Shown here: one piece after another, positions 41,405 to 50,607 of the stretch
Numbering within the stretch: the first letter of the stretch is position 1
How the letters are laid out: every line of letters starts with the position of its first letter
Source of the DNA: JADMIH01 sp036399775
GTDB lineage: Bacteria; Chloroflexota; Chloroflexia; QHBQ01; JADMIH01
Direction of reading: 5' to 3'
Length of the DNA: 64,000 nt
NCBI GenBank assembly: GCA_036399775.1
Contig: DASWMJ010000038.1
Location: 1-64,000 of the forward strand
Translations under genes and position numbers: made by a program
The notes under the pieces: model-generated
The model's input: the letters and a program-made list of their open reading frames with translations, nothing else
The model's database searches: none
What the model was told of the DNA's origin: nothing

Positions 41405-42466
41405 TTATCGGGGTGCCTCACTGGTTGGTTGGGTAGAAAGCGCCTTGTAGTGGATTTCGGGTAATTCGCGGAGGCATTCGGCGGCGGTTTCGGGGGTGAT
41501 GTCGCGTTGGGGTTCGGCCAATAGCTCGAAGCCTACCATGAACTTGCGGACGGTGGCGGAACGGAGGAGGGGCGGGTAGAAGTGGGCGTGGAGGTGCCAT
41601 TCGGGGTGCTCCTGGCCGTCGGTGGGGCGCTGGTGGAAGCCCATCGAATAGGGGAAGGAGACGTTGAAGAGGTTGTCGTAGCGGGTGGTGAGGCGCTTGA
41701 GGATGTCGGCCAGAGATGTACGTTCGGCCCGGTTGAGGTCGGGGAGGGCACCGGCGGGCCTGCGGCTTATTATGAGGGTCTCGAAGGGCCAGACAGCCCA
41801 GAAGGGTACTAAGGCTACAAAGTGGTTGTTTTCGCAGACTAAGCGCGCTTCGCCCTTCGTTTCCAGGTCGAGGTAGTCGGACAGAAGGGTGCGGTTGTGG
41901 GTGTTGTAGTAGTCGAGTTGGGCTTCTTGCTCGCGGGCTACGTGGAGGGGTAGGTGCTCGGTGGCCCATATCTGGCCGTGAGGGTGGGGGTTGCTCGCGC
42001 CCATCATCGCGCCCCGGTTCTCGAAGATTTGCACGTAGTTGATAGAGGGTAGGGCGGCTAATTCTTCGTATTGAGCGACCCAGGCGTCTACTACGGCGCA
42101 GAGGGAGTCGGGGTCTATCTCGGCAAGAGTGAGGTCGTGGCGCGGCGAGAAGCAGACTACGCGGCAGGTGCCGCTCTCGCTCTCCGCGACCATGAGGCCG
42201 CCGGTGTGCTGGGAGGCTTCGGGCGTGTCGGGGAGGAGGGCCGCGAAGTCGTTGGTGAAGACGAATGTGCTTTCGTAGTGCGGGTTGGCCACGCCGCCCG
42301 CGCGGGGGTTGCCTGGGCAGAGGTAGCAGGTGGGGTCGTAGGCGGGGCGTATGTCGGGCGCGGGCTGCTCGACCTGGCCCTGCCAGGGGCGCTGGTTGCG
42401 GTGGGGGGAGACCAGCACCCACTCACGGGTCAGGGGGTTGTAGCGGCGGTGGGGGAGGGTGAACAT
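41405..42466 (-). CDS. galT: Galactose-1-phosphate uridylyltransferase
   Basis: 353 residues. Exchanges UMP between UDP-glucose and galactose-1-phosphate. Zinc Cys pair in CYLCPGNPRAGG and the active-site His in NPHPHGQIWA. The second half has AVWPFETLIISRR and the FPYSMGFHQRP segment. There is no clear ribosome site: the start codon is only 3 bases from a TTTTGAG word repeat that occupies the leader, which may reduce or change translation. With galK it gives galactose entry; galE is not in the window. Confidence 0.95.
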   Translation of the reverse strand: MFTLPHRRYNPLTREWVLVSPHRNQRPWQGQVEQPAPDIRPAYDPTCYLCPGNPRAGGVANPHYESTFVFTNDFAALLPDTPEASQHTGGLMVAESESGTCRVVCFSPRHDLTLAEIDPDSLCAVVDAWVAQYEELAALPSINYVQIFENRGAMMGASNPHPHGQIWATEHLPLHVAREQEAQLDYYNTHNRTLLSDYLDLETKGEARLVCENNHFVALVPFWAVWPFETLIISRRPAGALPDLNRAERTSLADILKRLTTRYDNLFNVSFPYSMGFHQRPTDGQEHPEWHLHAHFYPPLLRSATVRKFMVGFELLAEPQRDITPETAAECLRELPEIHYKALSTQPTSEAPR

Positions 42467-42469
42467 AAG

Positions 42470-42884
42470 TTTTGAGTTTTGAGTTTTGAGTTTTGAGTTG
42501 ATTAACGCTTTTCGCCCGTGGTTTTTACTATGGAGGTTAGTAATAGGATTATCTCGTTTATTTTGCCGAGTTCGTTTGACAGATTGATGTTCACCAATTC
42601 GGACTCTTGTAGGAGACGTAGCCAGTAGCGTGTTTCTCTGGCTTCTTTTGATGCGATTGCCATCTTGGATAGAAAGTCATTGCGGCTTTGGGCAGCAAGA
42701 GCCTCTTCAACGTTCGCGCCTATGCGGTGCCACTCCTTAAGAGTTGCTTCGACAGCACATACTCATGCTGCTCCCGTAATTTGCAGTAGAGGCGTATGAC
42801 ATCTAGAGCAAAGGCAAACGTTTTCTTTTGCGCAATACTTTCCGGCATCGTCTCAACTCAAAACTCAAAACTCAAAACTCAAAA
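42470..42884. mobile_element. Cassette: 30-bp perfect inverted repeats (word TTTTGAG) around a four-helix-bundle gene
   Basis: The ends at 42470-42499 and 42855-42884 are exact complements, each four tandem TTTTGAG words plus TT. They enclose only the pseudogene at 42502-42848. The right end supplies the stop codon of the adjacent glycosidase. The plan looks like a small inserted element, though no transposase or target duplication is seen. Confidence 0.6.
42502..42848 (-). pseudogene. Four-helix bundle protein (23S rRNA intervening-sequence/S23 family), frameshifted
   Basis: Read on the minus strand: MPESIAQKKTFAFALDVIRL, then LSKQLLRSGTA and a stop. One base later in frame it continues IGANVEEALAAQSRNDFLSK, AIASKEARETRYWLRLLQES and ends VKTTGEKR. 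A single base is missing near 42724 (SGT then SIGANVEE is the expected family motif). The total is 347 bases, one short of 116 codons. The family forms four-helix bundles and often occurs in mobile settings or in 23S rRNA insertions. Either a pseudogene or a sequencing error. Confidence 0.85.
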
Positions 42885-44135
42885 CTTCGGTAAGACGGCT
42901 TTTATGCGCGCAATAGCTTGTTCCGATGCGAGTTCTCCTACGGTTTCGGATAGGGGGGTGTTGATGTAATGCCGGTAGCGGTCTACGAGGGCGGTTGGGG
43001 TGCGGATTAGCTTGTCGCCTTGCCAGGAGAGGGACCACATGCCGCAGGGGTTGATGTTGAGGTTGCGCTGGCGGAGGGCGCTGTCCCAGTCTACGTGGTC
43101 TATGGCACCGTAGTAGGTGAGGCCTGCTACGGGGGTGCCGTTGGCGCGGGCTTTGCGGGTCTCGGCTACGATGCTGTCGAACCAGGCAATGCGGTCTTCT
43201 ACGGGGCCGCCGACGTTGGTCTCGGCCAGGATTACGGGGATGCCGTTGTAGCGGGTGGAGTACTGGCGGGCCATCTCGGCCCAGCCCCACTGGTTTTCGG
43301 CGGTCTCGTCTATGCGCTCGCCGTTTGGCCCCAGGCGTAGCTGGTGCTCGGAGTGCCGGTAGTAGTCGAGGCCGAGGATGTCGAGGCGGACGGGGTTTTC
43401 GAGGAACCAGTCCATCTCCCAGTCGCCGACGCCGTTTTTGGTCATGTAGTCCCACATGGGGTGCTCGCGGTTGACGAGGCCCTGGTAGAGGTCGTGCACC
43501 AGGAAGCGACGCTGAGTGCGAAAGGCGGCTTCTTCGGCGAAAGCGCCCTCTACGGAGTGGTAGTATTCGCAGGTGTCGGCGATCATCATCAAGGCGTCGG
43601 GCTGGATGCGGCGGATTTCGAGCATGGAGCGGCTGAGACCCTCGGTGACGTTCTTGAAGGCGCGGACTGCGTTGCGGTCGCCGCGCAGGAAGGGGTACCA
43701 GATGGCCCACTCCGCGCCGAACGAGGCTTCGATGTACGGCTCGTTGGTGGGGGTGTAGTAGAGGAGCTGGGGGTGGCGTTGGGCGAAAGCTTTGGCGTAC
43801 CAGCCCTGCATCTCCCCGAAGATGGGGTTCATTATGCCGCCCTCTATCCACAGGGGCGTGCCGTAGTGGAATAGGTCTATGATGGGGGTAATGCCCAGGC
43901 TCTCCATGAGGTCAACGGCCTGGTCGGTCCAGGTCCAGTCGTATTCGTGGGGGCGGGGGTTGACGCGGTGCCAGGGGATGCCGTAGCGGATCATAGTGAT
44001 GCCAGTGTCGCGGATGCGGACCAGGTCGCTGGCCCACCAGCGATAGTGCTGGGTCTCGGCAAGCTCGTCGGCCCCGATCTGGGGGAAGGCCGAGCACTCG
44101 AAGCCGGTCATCCATTGAAAGTCGTTGGTGTTCAA
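42879..44135 (-). CDS. Glycoside hydrolase, clan GH-A (GH1-like), paralogue
   Basis: 418 residues. TTG start with AAGGA six bases upstream. It shares the plan of the gene at 38327: WMTGFECSAFPQIG, TMIRYGIPWHRVNPRPHEYDW, LFHYGTPLW, the acid/base Glu in YYTPTNEPYIE and the nucleophile Glu in VILAETNVGG. No signal peptide. Likely hydrolyses an imported glycoside. Its stop codon is contributed by the TTTTGAG repeat of the cassette, so the original C-terminus may have been altered by that insertion. Confidence 0.85.
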   Translation of the reverse strand: MNTNDFQWMTGFECSAFPQIGADELAETQHYRWWASDLVRIRDTGITMIRYGIPWHRVNPRPHEYDWTWTDQAVDLMESLGITPIIDLFHYGTPLWIEGGIMNPIFGEMQGWYAKAFAQRHPQLLYYTPTNEPYIEASFGAEWAIWYPFLRGDRNAVRAFKNVTEGLSRSMLEIRRIQPDALMMIADTCEYYHSVEGAFAEEAAFRTQRRFLVHDLYQGLVNREHPMWDYMTKNGVGDWEMDWFLENPVRLDILGLDYYRHSEHQLRLGPNGERIDETAENQWGWAEMARQYSTRYNGIPVILAETNVGGPVEDRIAWFDSIVAETRKARANGTPVAGLTYYGAIDHVDWDSALRQRNLNINPCGMWSLSWQGDKLIRTPTALVDRYRHYINTPLSETVGELASEQAIARIKAVLPKF

Positions 44136-44201
44136 AGTTTATCCTTGCATGATTTGGAATGTCGAATTCATGGGAAGGGTCTTGTCCTGGTAAGGTGGCG
44201 A

Positions 44202-45275
44202 CTATGCACTTAGCAAAGCATGCACGTCCAGGTCCCAGCGGGCAAACGTACTTGCGAGGAACTGTACTGCACCAGGATATGCGGCCTGGATATTGTGGGT
44301 GGGCAGCAGATCTTGAGTGACAGCGTAACTATATTGGCGAAACCAGTGTTGTAGCGGGTGCCAGATGCGGGCGGCAAGCAGAGCCATGTCGAAAGCATTT
44401 TTCGACAGGACCACTCCAGCTTCGGCCAGGGCGCCCGAATACCAGCTAATCATGATGTCTTCATCGAAGGGCAACTCCTCCCGATAGACCCCTGGCCCCA
44501 CCGCCAGCAGAAGGTTCAGAAAGTAGGCTAACTCCCAAAAACCCGACCAGACTTGTGGATTTTGCCAGTCCACAAGCGCTCGCCGCCCAGCGTTGGTAAT
44601 TTGGACGTTGTGGAACCAGTAATCGCCATGGACCAGGGTAGTGCCCGCAGCGCGCAAAGGGCCAAATAGCTTCTCCGGCTGCTCTAGAACCTCGATCGCG
44701 AGCGACAGCCGGTCCACCTCGAAGACCTCAGGCAGCGCCTGCGGCAGCCATGATGCCGCGATCACATCCAGGTCTCTCCTCCGTGCTGCAACGAGCGCCT
44801 GGAGGGACTCGTCATCTGCGCGCCAGAGCCAGATGCAGTCATCCAGCATGTTGGACTTTGCCCAAAATTGGGCGTGGAGCCGTGCCATATCAGAGAGCAC
44901 AGCTTTGTAATCTACTTCATCCCAGGTCAAACCATCCTTTACGCCCGTAATCTCCTCCATGAGGAGCCAGGCACGGCCATCATCGAGTATACGAGCATCG
45001 AGCACGCGAGGCGTATCAACAGGGAGGCGAGAGGCAAGCTCGCGATAAAAGAAGATTTCCTTCTGACCGCCTTCAAGTTTCAGGACCAACTTCAGCGGCG
45101 TATTACCACTGGCAAGATGGACGCCGATCACGTAAAGTTGAGCGCCAGATGTGCCTCTTTCTAAGCGCGTGACGCTGAAGCCGGCGACCTCCTGGTCAGG
45201 CTCACTGGAGCAACTTTTCAGGACAGACTCGAGGTATGCAGCGTTGATAGTGTCTGGTGAGTCGGGAAGGTTCAT
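44202..45275 (-). CDS. APH-fold phosphotransferase (intact active site)
   Basis: 357 residues of the aminoglycoside-phosphotransferase/choline-kinase fold. The catalytic loop is complete, VHGDYWFHNVQI (HGDxxxxN), followed by LVDWQN. An N-lobe lysine (LKLVLKLEGG) and Glu (WLLMEEI) are plausible. Small-molecule kinase; the substrate could be a sugar or an alcohol given the sugar genes on both sides, and antibiotic resistance should not be assumed. It is the only gene between the secreted GH43 and the GH1-like enzyme, all on the minus strand. No strong ribosome site is seen. Confidence 0.82.
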   Translation of the reverse strand: MNLPDSPDTINAAYLESVLKSCSSEPDQEVAGFSVTRLERGTSGAQLYVIGVHLASGNTPLKLVLKLEGGQKEIFFYRELASRLPVDTPRVLDARILDDGRAWLLMEEITGVKDGLTWDEVDYKAVLSDMARLHAQFWAKSNMLDDCIWLWRADDESLQALVAARRRDLDVIAASWLPQALPEVFEVDRLSLAIEVLEQPEKLFGPLRAAGTTLVHGDYWFHNVQITNAGRRALVDWQNPQVWSGFWELAYFLNLLLAVGPGVYREELPFDEDIMISWYSGALAEAGVVLSKNAFDMALLAARIWHPLQHWFRQYSYAVTQDLLPTHNIQAAYPGAVQFLASTFARWDLDVHALLSA

Positions 45276-45383
45276 TCTTGTAAGTAACGCATGCAGGATA
45301 CTATGAGACGGCCAGTTTATTTGTGCAGGTTGATATTACCGGCTAGATATGCTGCTGAGTAGAGATGGGTTAGCAATATACGT

Positions 45384-45415
45384 GCCGGATGGCAGGGGTT
45401 AAGCTGCCATCCGGC
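45384..45415 (-). terminator. Hairpin after the GH43 gene
   Basis: A 12-bp perfect stem GCCGGATGGCAG with an 8-nt loop, 27 bases past the GH43 stop. No T run follows on the minus strand, so it may be a Rho-dependent or processing hairpin. Confidence 0.5.
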
Positions 45416-45441
45416 GGTCGTAAAGCGTAATTCAGATGTCG

Positions 45442-47310
45442 TTAGCGATTCAGCCGGTAGACGCGGACGTAGTCGAAGTTGGCGACGAAGCCGGAGCCGC
45501 CCATAGAGACTAGGCCGATGCGCGCGCTTGAGCCGAGGTTGTGGGTCCAGGTGCCGCCGCGTACCCAGTGCGTGCCGTCGCGACTGGTGTAGGCGGTGTA
45601 TTGCTCCTGGCCGTGCTCATCGCCGCCGTCGCGGTGCTGCCTTTCTTTGGCGATGCGGAGGTAGGTCCAGTCGTCGGGCGGGCCGACTACGGTGTTGCCG
45701 TAGCGCGGGAAGCCCGCGGGGACGGGGAATAGCTCTTTAGCGAACTCGGTCTGGCGCGTGTCCCAGATGGAAACGTGGGCCAGCTTGACATAATTATCGT
45801 CATTGGCGTAGACTACCAGGCCGGCTTGCGTGTAGTTGAAGCAGCATCCTTCTGGTGGGACGTTGAGCTTGACCTTCGTTTCCACCACGAAGTCGCCGGA
45901 AGGGGTGGCCTCGGTGAGCACAGAGGCGGTGTTGTTGCCTTCAAAGAGGTCGGCGGCCTGGGTGTCAAAGCGGAAGGTGCCATCGCCGAGGCCGTAGGTA
46001 GTCGTGGCGGGTTGGCGCACCCACGTCCAGCGCGGGTCAAGGGTGGTGCCATTGAACTCGTCGGAGAGGGCGCTGTTCAGTTGCCCCAGGCGTATATCCC
46101 TGGGCGGCCTGGGCCTGTATTGCGTCCGGCTGCCGGGTTGGGCTGCGGGGGCGGGCATGCGCTCGTCGGAGGCCCAATTGCCTGCGCGCACAGTGGGCCA
46201 GCCGTTTATCCAGTCGAGGGGGTCGAGGAGAGCGGGGCGCTTGGTGAAGCCTACCGCGCCCTCGAAGTAGGGATCGTTGCGGTCAACGGCGTGGTAGATG
46301 GTCCAGTATTGCCCGTCGTAGTCCTTGAAGATGACCTGGTGGCCGGTGCCCACCCAGCGATTGCCGTTCATGCTGATGACGGGGGTGCCGCCCACCCGGC
46401 CTGCCAGCAGAGATGCGCCCTCACGGTCTACGTATGGGCCGAGGATGTTCTGCGAACGGCCCGCGAATACGCTGTACCCGGTGAGGGGGCCTCGGCAGCA
46501 GTCGGTTGCTGAGGCGAATAGATAGTAGTAACCGTTGTGGAAGACAACCTCGCTCCCCTCGTAGCGGTTCGCGATGGTAATCTGCGTTTGGCTCGCGGGG
46601 TCGGAGTGGAGGCCATCGGGGGAGAGGGTGCGAGCCGAAATGCCGCCGAAGTAGCTGCCGTAGAAGATATACCGCTGGCCGTTGGCCTCTATCACGTCGG
46701 GGTCGAAGACCCAGCGCCGGTCGGTGGGGCAACATGGAGGGGCGTGTGGCTCGACAGCGGGGCTGCCGCTATCGGTCCAGGGGCCGGTGGGATTGGGGCT
46801 GGTGGCTACGCCAATGGCGCTACCGCCGCCGGGCAGGTCGGTCCAGGAAGCGGTGTAGTAGAGGTAATACTGGTTGTTGAAGTACTGGACCTCGGGTGCC
46901 CAGAGGCCCGCGTCGTCGGCGACCCAACCGGGGCGGGTTGCGAAGGCATCGCCCACGTAGGTCCAGTCAACGAGGTCCATAGATTTCATCATAGGTATGA
47001 GGTGGAAGTTGAAATCGCCGTTCTTGTTGCGGTCCTCTGAGTTCAGCGGGTCGGTGGTGCAGTAGAGGTACCAATACCTGTCGCCGGGTTGTTGGCCCTT
47101 GATGACGTTAGGGTCGGCGCACGTTTCTACGCGGCCATCATCAGGTATGCGAATTTGCAGTGGGTTGTGGTAGAAGCGGGTGCGATGATCCTGGTTGTCC
47201 TGATTATCCTGGCTTTCCTGTGCGGTTGCGACACCAGGCATGCCTACCAGGAGGGCCATAAGAAGTAGTTGCCAGATAAAGGGGAGGCGCTTTTGAAAGG
47301 ACTTGTGCAT
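45442..47310 (-). CDS. Secreted glycoside hydrolase family 43 (arabinanase/xylosidase type)
   Basis: 622 residues. Signal peptide: MHKSFQKRLPFIWQLLLMALLVGMPGVATAQ. A QDNQDNQD stretch follows, then the five-bladed GH43 propeller with the usual acids: the general base in ETCADPNVIKG (D), GLWAPEVQYF (pKa-modulating/acid region), and a later Glu in YEGSEVVFHNGYYY. From about residue 405 a concanavalin-like beta-xylosidase C-terminal domain (LSDEFNGTTLDPRWTW, GLVVYANDDNYVKL) follows. It should trim arabinose- or xylose-containing polymers outside the cell. It is in a run with a second GH43 and the ABC importer. Confidence 0.9.
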   Translation of the reverse strand: MHKSFQKRLPFIWQLLLMALLVGMPGVATAQESQDNQDNQDHRTRFYHNPLQIRIPDDGRVETCADPNVIKGQQPGDRYWYLYCTTDPLNSEDRNKNGDFNFHLIPMMKSMDLVDWTYVGDAFATRPGWVADDAGLWAPEVQYFNNQYYLYYTASWTDLPGGGSAIGVATSPNPTGPWTDSGSPAVEPHAPPCCPTDRRWVFDPDVIEANGQRYIFYGSYFGGISARTLSPDGLHSDPASQTQITIANRYEGSEVVFHNGYYYLFASATDCCRGPLTGYSVFAGRSQNILGPYVDREGASLLAGRVGGTPVISMNGNRWVGTGHQVIFKDYDGQYWTIYHAVDRNDPYFEGAVGFTKRPALLDPLDWINGWPTVRAGNWASDERMPAPAAQPGSRTQYRPRPPRDIRLGQLNSALSDEFNGTTLDPRWTWVRQPATTTYGLGDGTFRFDTQAADLFEGNNTASVLTEATPSGDFVVETKVKLNVPPEGCCFNYTQAGLVVYANDDNYVKLAHVSIWDTRQTEFAKELFPVPAGFPRYGNTVVGPPDDWTYLRIAKERQHRDGGDEHGQEQYTAYTSRDGTHWVRGGTWTHNLGSSARIGLVSMGGSGFVANFDYVRVYRLNR

Positions 47311-47352
47311 CGGTTTGCTCCTTCTTTCTATATCTCGCCTAGAGGAAGACTG

Positions 47353-48561
47353 CTAGGGGAGAGGTTGAGGGTTGGTGGTTGGGCCTTTGACTACGGGTTT
47401 GCCCTCTTGCCATTCGAGTGGGTCAATCCACATAAAGCGGCTGTTGCCACGCATGCCGGAGGTGTTGACTTCCCAGACGTGGTAGACGAGCCAGATGTCA
47501 CCCTCTTTGTCCTGGACGATGGTCTGGTGGCCGGGGCCGATAACGAGGGGTTTCTCCTTCATGCGGCTGGCTAAGATAGGATTTTCGGGCGCATCGGTGC
47601 ATGGTCCCATTGGGGAGTCGCAGTTAGCGTACCCGACGGCGTACTCGAAGCCTGCGTAGCTGTTCGCTGAGAAGAATAGGTAGTATTTGCCGTCTTGCTT
47701 CCACATGGTGGGGGCCTCGACTACAGCGCCCTCCCACTGCCTGTCGTTGCGTACGAGGCGGGTTGGCTCACCGACCAGGCTGAGGCCGTCGGGGGCCAAT
47801 TCCTGCACGTAGAGGTAGGTAGCGATGCCGCAGCAGTTGCCGTCATTCTTAAAGTAGAGGTAGTGCTTGTCTCCATCCTGGAAGGGTGAGGCGTCTATGG
47901 TGCCGCCCTCCTGGGCCTGGCAGACGAGGGCTTTGTCGCTGGTATCCTTGAACTTGCCTTCGGGCTTGTCGGCGGTAGCGACGCCCACGCACTGCTTGTT
48001 GGAGGCCTTGTCGCGGGCGGTGTAGTAGAGCAGGTACTTCTCACCTATCTTCGTGACTTCGGGTGCCCAGACGTAAGAGCCGCCCAGTTTGGCCCAGGGC
48101 GCGAGGGCGGGCATAACGTCGCTGAGTACCTTCCAGTTGACGAGGTCAGTGGAGGTAGCGGCCTGGATATTCTTACCGGAGCCGTTGGTGGCGTAGGCGT
48201 AGTAGGTGTCGCCCTCTTTCAGCACGAACGGGTCGGGGAAGTCGCTCCTGAGAACGGGGTTTGTGAATGTATCGCCCGCCGGGGGCTGAGTGGTGGGTGA
48301 AGCGGGCGGGTTGGTTGATTCCGCAACCGGGGCCGTTTGGGTCGCTATCGCCTGGATTGCTGCCTGAGTGGCTTCTGCTTCCTGGATGAATTGCGCTGAG
48401 ATGGTGGCGGTGGGCGTGGGGCCGGAGTTGTTCTGCGAGTCGCACGCTATCAGGATGAACAAGGCGAGCACGCAGGCTGCAAGCGACCCGGCTGTGCGGC
48501 GGGCGGAGGAGATGGGCGGCATCATGGGTGTCCTCATGGGTGTGGGAGTGGGACGGATCAT
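47353..48561 (-). CDS. Lipoprotein glycoside hydrolase family 43
   Basis: 402 residues. A positively charged start is followed by a hydrophobic segment and lipobox LIAC (Cys40), so a lipoprotein on the outer side of the membrane. A Thr/Pro/Ala-rich linker leads to the GH43 propeller from about 95: RSDFPDPFVLKEGDTYYAYATN (catalytic base), SYVWAPEVTKI, and EGAVVEAPTMWKQDGKYYLF (acid). Shorter than the neighbouring GH43 and without the C-terminal domain. The start overlaps the stop of the permease (ATGA), so it is translated together with the importer. Confidence 0.9.
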   Translation of the reverse strand: MIRPTPTPMRTPMMPPISSARRTAGSLAACVLALFILIACDSQNNSGPTPTATISAQFIQEAEATQAAIQAIATQTAPVAESTNPPASPTTQPPAGDTFTNPVLRSDFPDPFVLKEGDTYYAYATNGSGKNIQAATSTDLVNWKVLSDVMPALAPWAKLGGSYVWAPEVTKIGEKYLLYYTARDKASNKQCVGVATADKPEGKFKDTSDKALVCQAQEGGTIDASPFQDGDKHYLYFKNDGNCCGIATYLYVQELAPDGLSLVGEPTRLVRNDRQWEGAVVEAPTMWKQDGKYYLFFSANSYAGFEYAVGYANCDSPMGPCTDAPENPILASRMKEKPLVIGPGHQTIVQDKEGDIWLVYHVWEVNTSGMRGNSRFMWIDPLEWQEGKPVVKGPTTNPQPLP

Positions 48562-49451
48562 CCTTTGAGGCCGGTGCTGGCGACGCTCTGGACTATGAAG
48601 CGTTGTAGCACGATGTAGATTATCAGCACTGGCACCGCCACGATCACCGCGCCCGCGAGCATCACGCCATACTCGGAGGTATAGGCACCTTGCAGGGTGC
48701 GGAGGCCGGGGGGCAGGGTCTGTAGCTTGGGGTCGCGCAGGATGAGGAGGGGCCAGAGGAAGTCGTTCCAGCTACCGAGGAAGGTGAGGATGCCCAGGGT
48801 AGCGAGGGCGGGCTTCGCCAGGGGGAGGACTATCTGGTAGAAAATCTGGAAGCGGTTGGCCCCGTCCAACTCGGCGGCTTCCTCAAGCTCCTTGGGGATG
48901 CTCTCGAAGAACTGGCGCAGGAAGAATACCCCGAATACGCCCGCCAGCGCGGGGATGATAACCCCCGCCCAGGTGTTGAGAAGGTTGAGGTTGACGATGG
49001 TCAGGAAGTTCGGCACCAGGAACATGATGCCGGGCAGGAAGAGAGTAGTGAGCATGGTGCCGAACAGCAGCTTGCGGCCTGGGAACTCCATGCGAGCGTA
49101 GGCGTAGGCGGCTAGAGAGTCTACGGTCAGGACGAGTATCGTGGTGATGGTGGCTATGAGCAGGCTGTTGATGAACCATGAACTGATCGGTGTGCTGGGG
49201 TTGTTGAATATCTGCTCATAGTTGCGGAGGGTGAAAGTGCGTGGTATCCACTCGATGCTCTGGGCGAACCACTGAGACTTGGGCTTGAGGGAGGTAGAGA
49301 CCATCCAGAGCAGAGGCAGGACGAAGAGCAATGCGATGAAGATGAGCAGCGCGTAGGTGAATATATAACCGACGATCTTGCCGATCATACGGTTTCTCGC
49401 CAGGGTGGCTTCAATCTCTCTGTTTGATCGCGTGGCTGTAGCAGTCGCCAT
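48558..49451 (-). CDS. Carbohydrate ABC transporter permease, MalG/LacG-like
   Basis: 297 residues, six membrane spans (first at about 27-50: IFTYALLIFIALLFVLPLLW). The EAA loop that contacts the ATPase is EELEEAAELDGANRFQIFYQIVLPLAKPALA. It is the second permease of a CUT1 sugar importer. It is 108 bases after the MalF-like gene, with word-type repeats between, and overlaps the GH43 lipoprotein gene. No MsiK-like ATPase gene is in the window, as is common for CUT1 systems. Confidence 0.94.
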   Translation of the reverse strand: MATATATRSNREIEATLARNRMIGKIVGYIFTYALLIFIALLFVLPLLWMVSTSLKPKSQWFAQSIEWIPRTFTLRNYEQIFNNPSTPISSWFINSLLIATITTILVLTVDSLAAYAYARMEFPGRKLLFGTMLTTLFLPGIMFLVPNFLTIVNLNLLNTWAGVIIPALAGVFGVFFLRQFFESIPKELEEAAELDGANRFQIFYQIVLPLAKPALATLGILTFLGSWNDFLWPLLILRDPKLQTLPPGLRTLQGAYTSEYGVMLAGAVIVAVPVLIIYIVLQRFIVQSVASTGLKG

Positions 49452-49559
49452 ATCGGTACTCCCCCCTTTGTGATTTGGAATTTCGGTCGCCCAGCGGGCA
49501 CCCGAATTGCGAATTTGAGGTGCTTTCGCAATTCGAAATTCGCATTTCGAAATCGGTTG

Positions 49560-50504
49560 CTAGTTGCGTTGGCGGAAGACTTTGAAGTTGATATAAGAGA
49601 CGAGGATCATGATAGTGGCTACTACGAAGGACATGGCAGCGGCGCTGCCCTGGAAGGGGCGCACGAAGCCTTCGTTGTAGATGCGGTACATGATGGGCTG
49701 GGTCGCGCCTCCGCCGTCGGGTTCGGGTGGGCCGCCCTGCGTCATGAGGAAGGGCTGGCCGAAGAGGTTGAAAGAGGCGATGATGGTGACGGTGACGACG
49801 AAGACCAGCACGGGTTGGAGCATGGGCAGGGTGACTCTGAAGAAGGTCTGCACCCTGTTCGCGCCGTCAATGGAGGCGGCTTCGTAAAGCTGGTCGGGGA
49901 TGTCCTGTAGAGCGGCCAGGAAGATAATCATGTTGAAGCCGATGGTCCACCAGACAGTGGCGATAACGATGGAGACCCAGGCCCAGGGCATAGTAGAGAG
50001 CCAGCGCGGTATAGCTACGCCGAGGTCCTTGAGGTAGTAGTTGAGTAGGCCGCCCTGGCTCTGGAATATCCACCACCAGAGGAGGCCGACCACCGCCACC
50101 GAGAGGACCCAGGGCGCGAAGTAGACGGCGCGAAAGAAGTTGCGGCCAGGGGTCTTGGTGTTGAGCAGCACCGCAAGGAAGAGAGGGATGATCACGAGCG
50201 GTGGGACGCTGTAGACCACGAATTCGAACGTGTTGATGAGGGAGTTCCAGAACTCATTAAACTTGGTAGAACCAGGCGTAAAGAGGTTGATGTAGTTCTG
50301 GAGGCCCAGGAACGTAGTGTCGCCTGGGCGCAAGTAGTCGAAGGAGAGGGTGCTGATTACGAGTCCATAGAAGAAGGGGTAGCCGACAAAGACCAGGAAG
50401 AAGATCAGCTGGGGCAGGATGAAGAGGTAGGGGGTCCAACTGAACTTACGCTTGCCTGCCGCGCTGCGCTGCGCTGTGCCCACGCTTTGTGCTGTTGCTG
50501 CCAT
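49560..50504 (-). CDS. Carbohydrate ABC transporter permease, MalF/LacF-like
   Basis: 314 residues with six membrane spans; first at YLFILPQLIFFLVFVGYPFF. EAA loop: PDQLYEAASIDGANRVQTFFRVTLPMLQPVL. It pairs with the MalG-like protein to form the membrane pore. GAAAGGCGGG lies before the ATG. A 31-bp inverted repeat separates it from the binding-protein gene, a common place for a transcript-attenuating hairpin that lets the binding protein be made in excess. Confidence 0.94.
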   Translation of the reverse strand: MAATAQSVGTAQRSAAGKRKFSWTPYLFILPQLIFFLVFVGYPFFYGLVISTLSFDYLRPGDTTFLGLQNYINLFTPGSTKFNEFWNSLINTFEFVVYSVPPLVIIPLFLAVLLNTKTPGRNFFRAVYFAPWVLSVAVVGLLWWWIFQSQGGLLNYYLKDLGVAIPRWLSTMPWAWVSIVIATVWWTIGFNMIIFLAALQDIPDQLYEAASIDGANRVQTFFRVTLPMLQPVLVFVVTVTIIASFNLFGQPFLMTQGGPPEPDGGGATQPIMYRIYNEGFVRPFQGSAAAMSFVVATIMILVSYINFKVFRQRN

Positions 50505-50521
50505 AACACCCGCCTTTCTGT

Positions 50522-50598
50522 AATTACTAATTACGAATTACTAATTACGAATTGTGAGTGATTTCGCATTCGTAATTAGTAATTCGTAATTAGTAATT
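50522..50598. repeat. 31-bp perfect inverted repeat, word AATTACTAATTACG
   Basis: The arms at 50522-50552 and 50568-50598 are exact complements made of two tandem AT-rich words. It sits between the sugar-binding protein gene and the permease gene. Confidence 0.92.
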
Positions 50599-50607
50599 CC
50601 TAACTAC

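Noticed and set aside
42502..42848. Retron or diversity-generating retroelement accessory (Avd-like)
   Set aside because: No reverse transcriptase, template or variable repeat is nearby; only the four-helix-bundle gene is present.
44202..45275. Antibiotic resistance phosphotransferase
   Set aside because: Only the general APH fold is seen; the setting is sugar metabolism.
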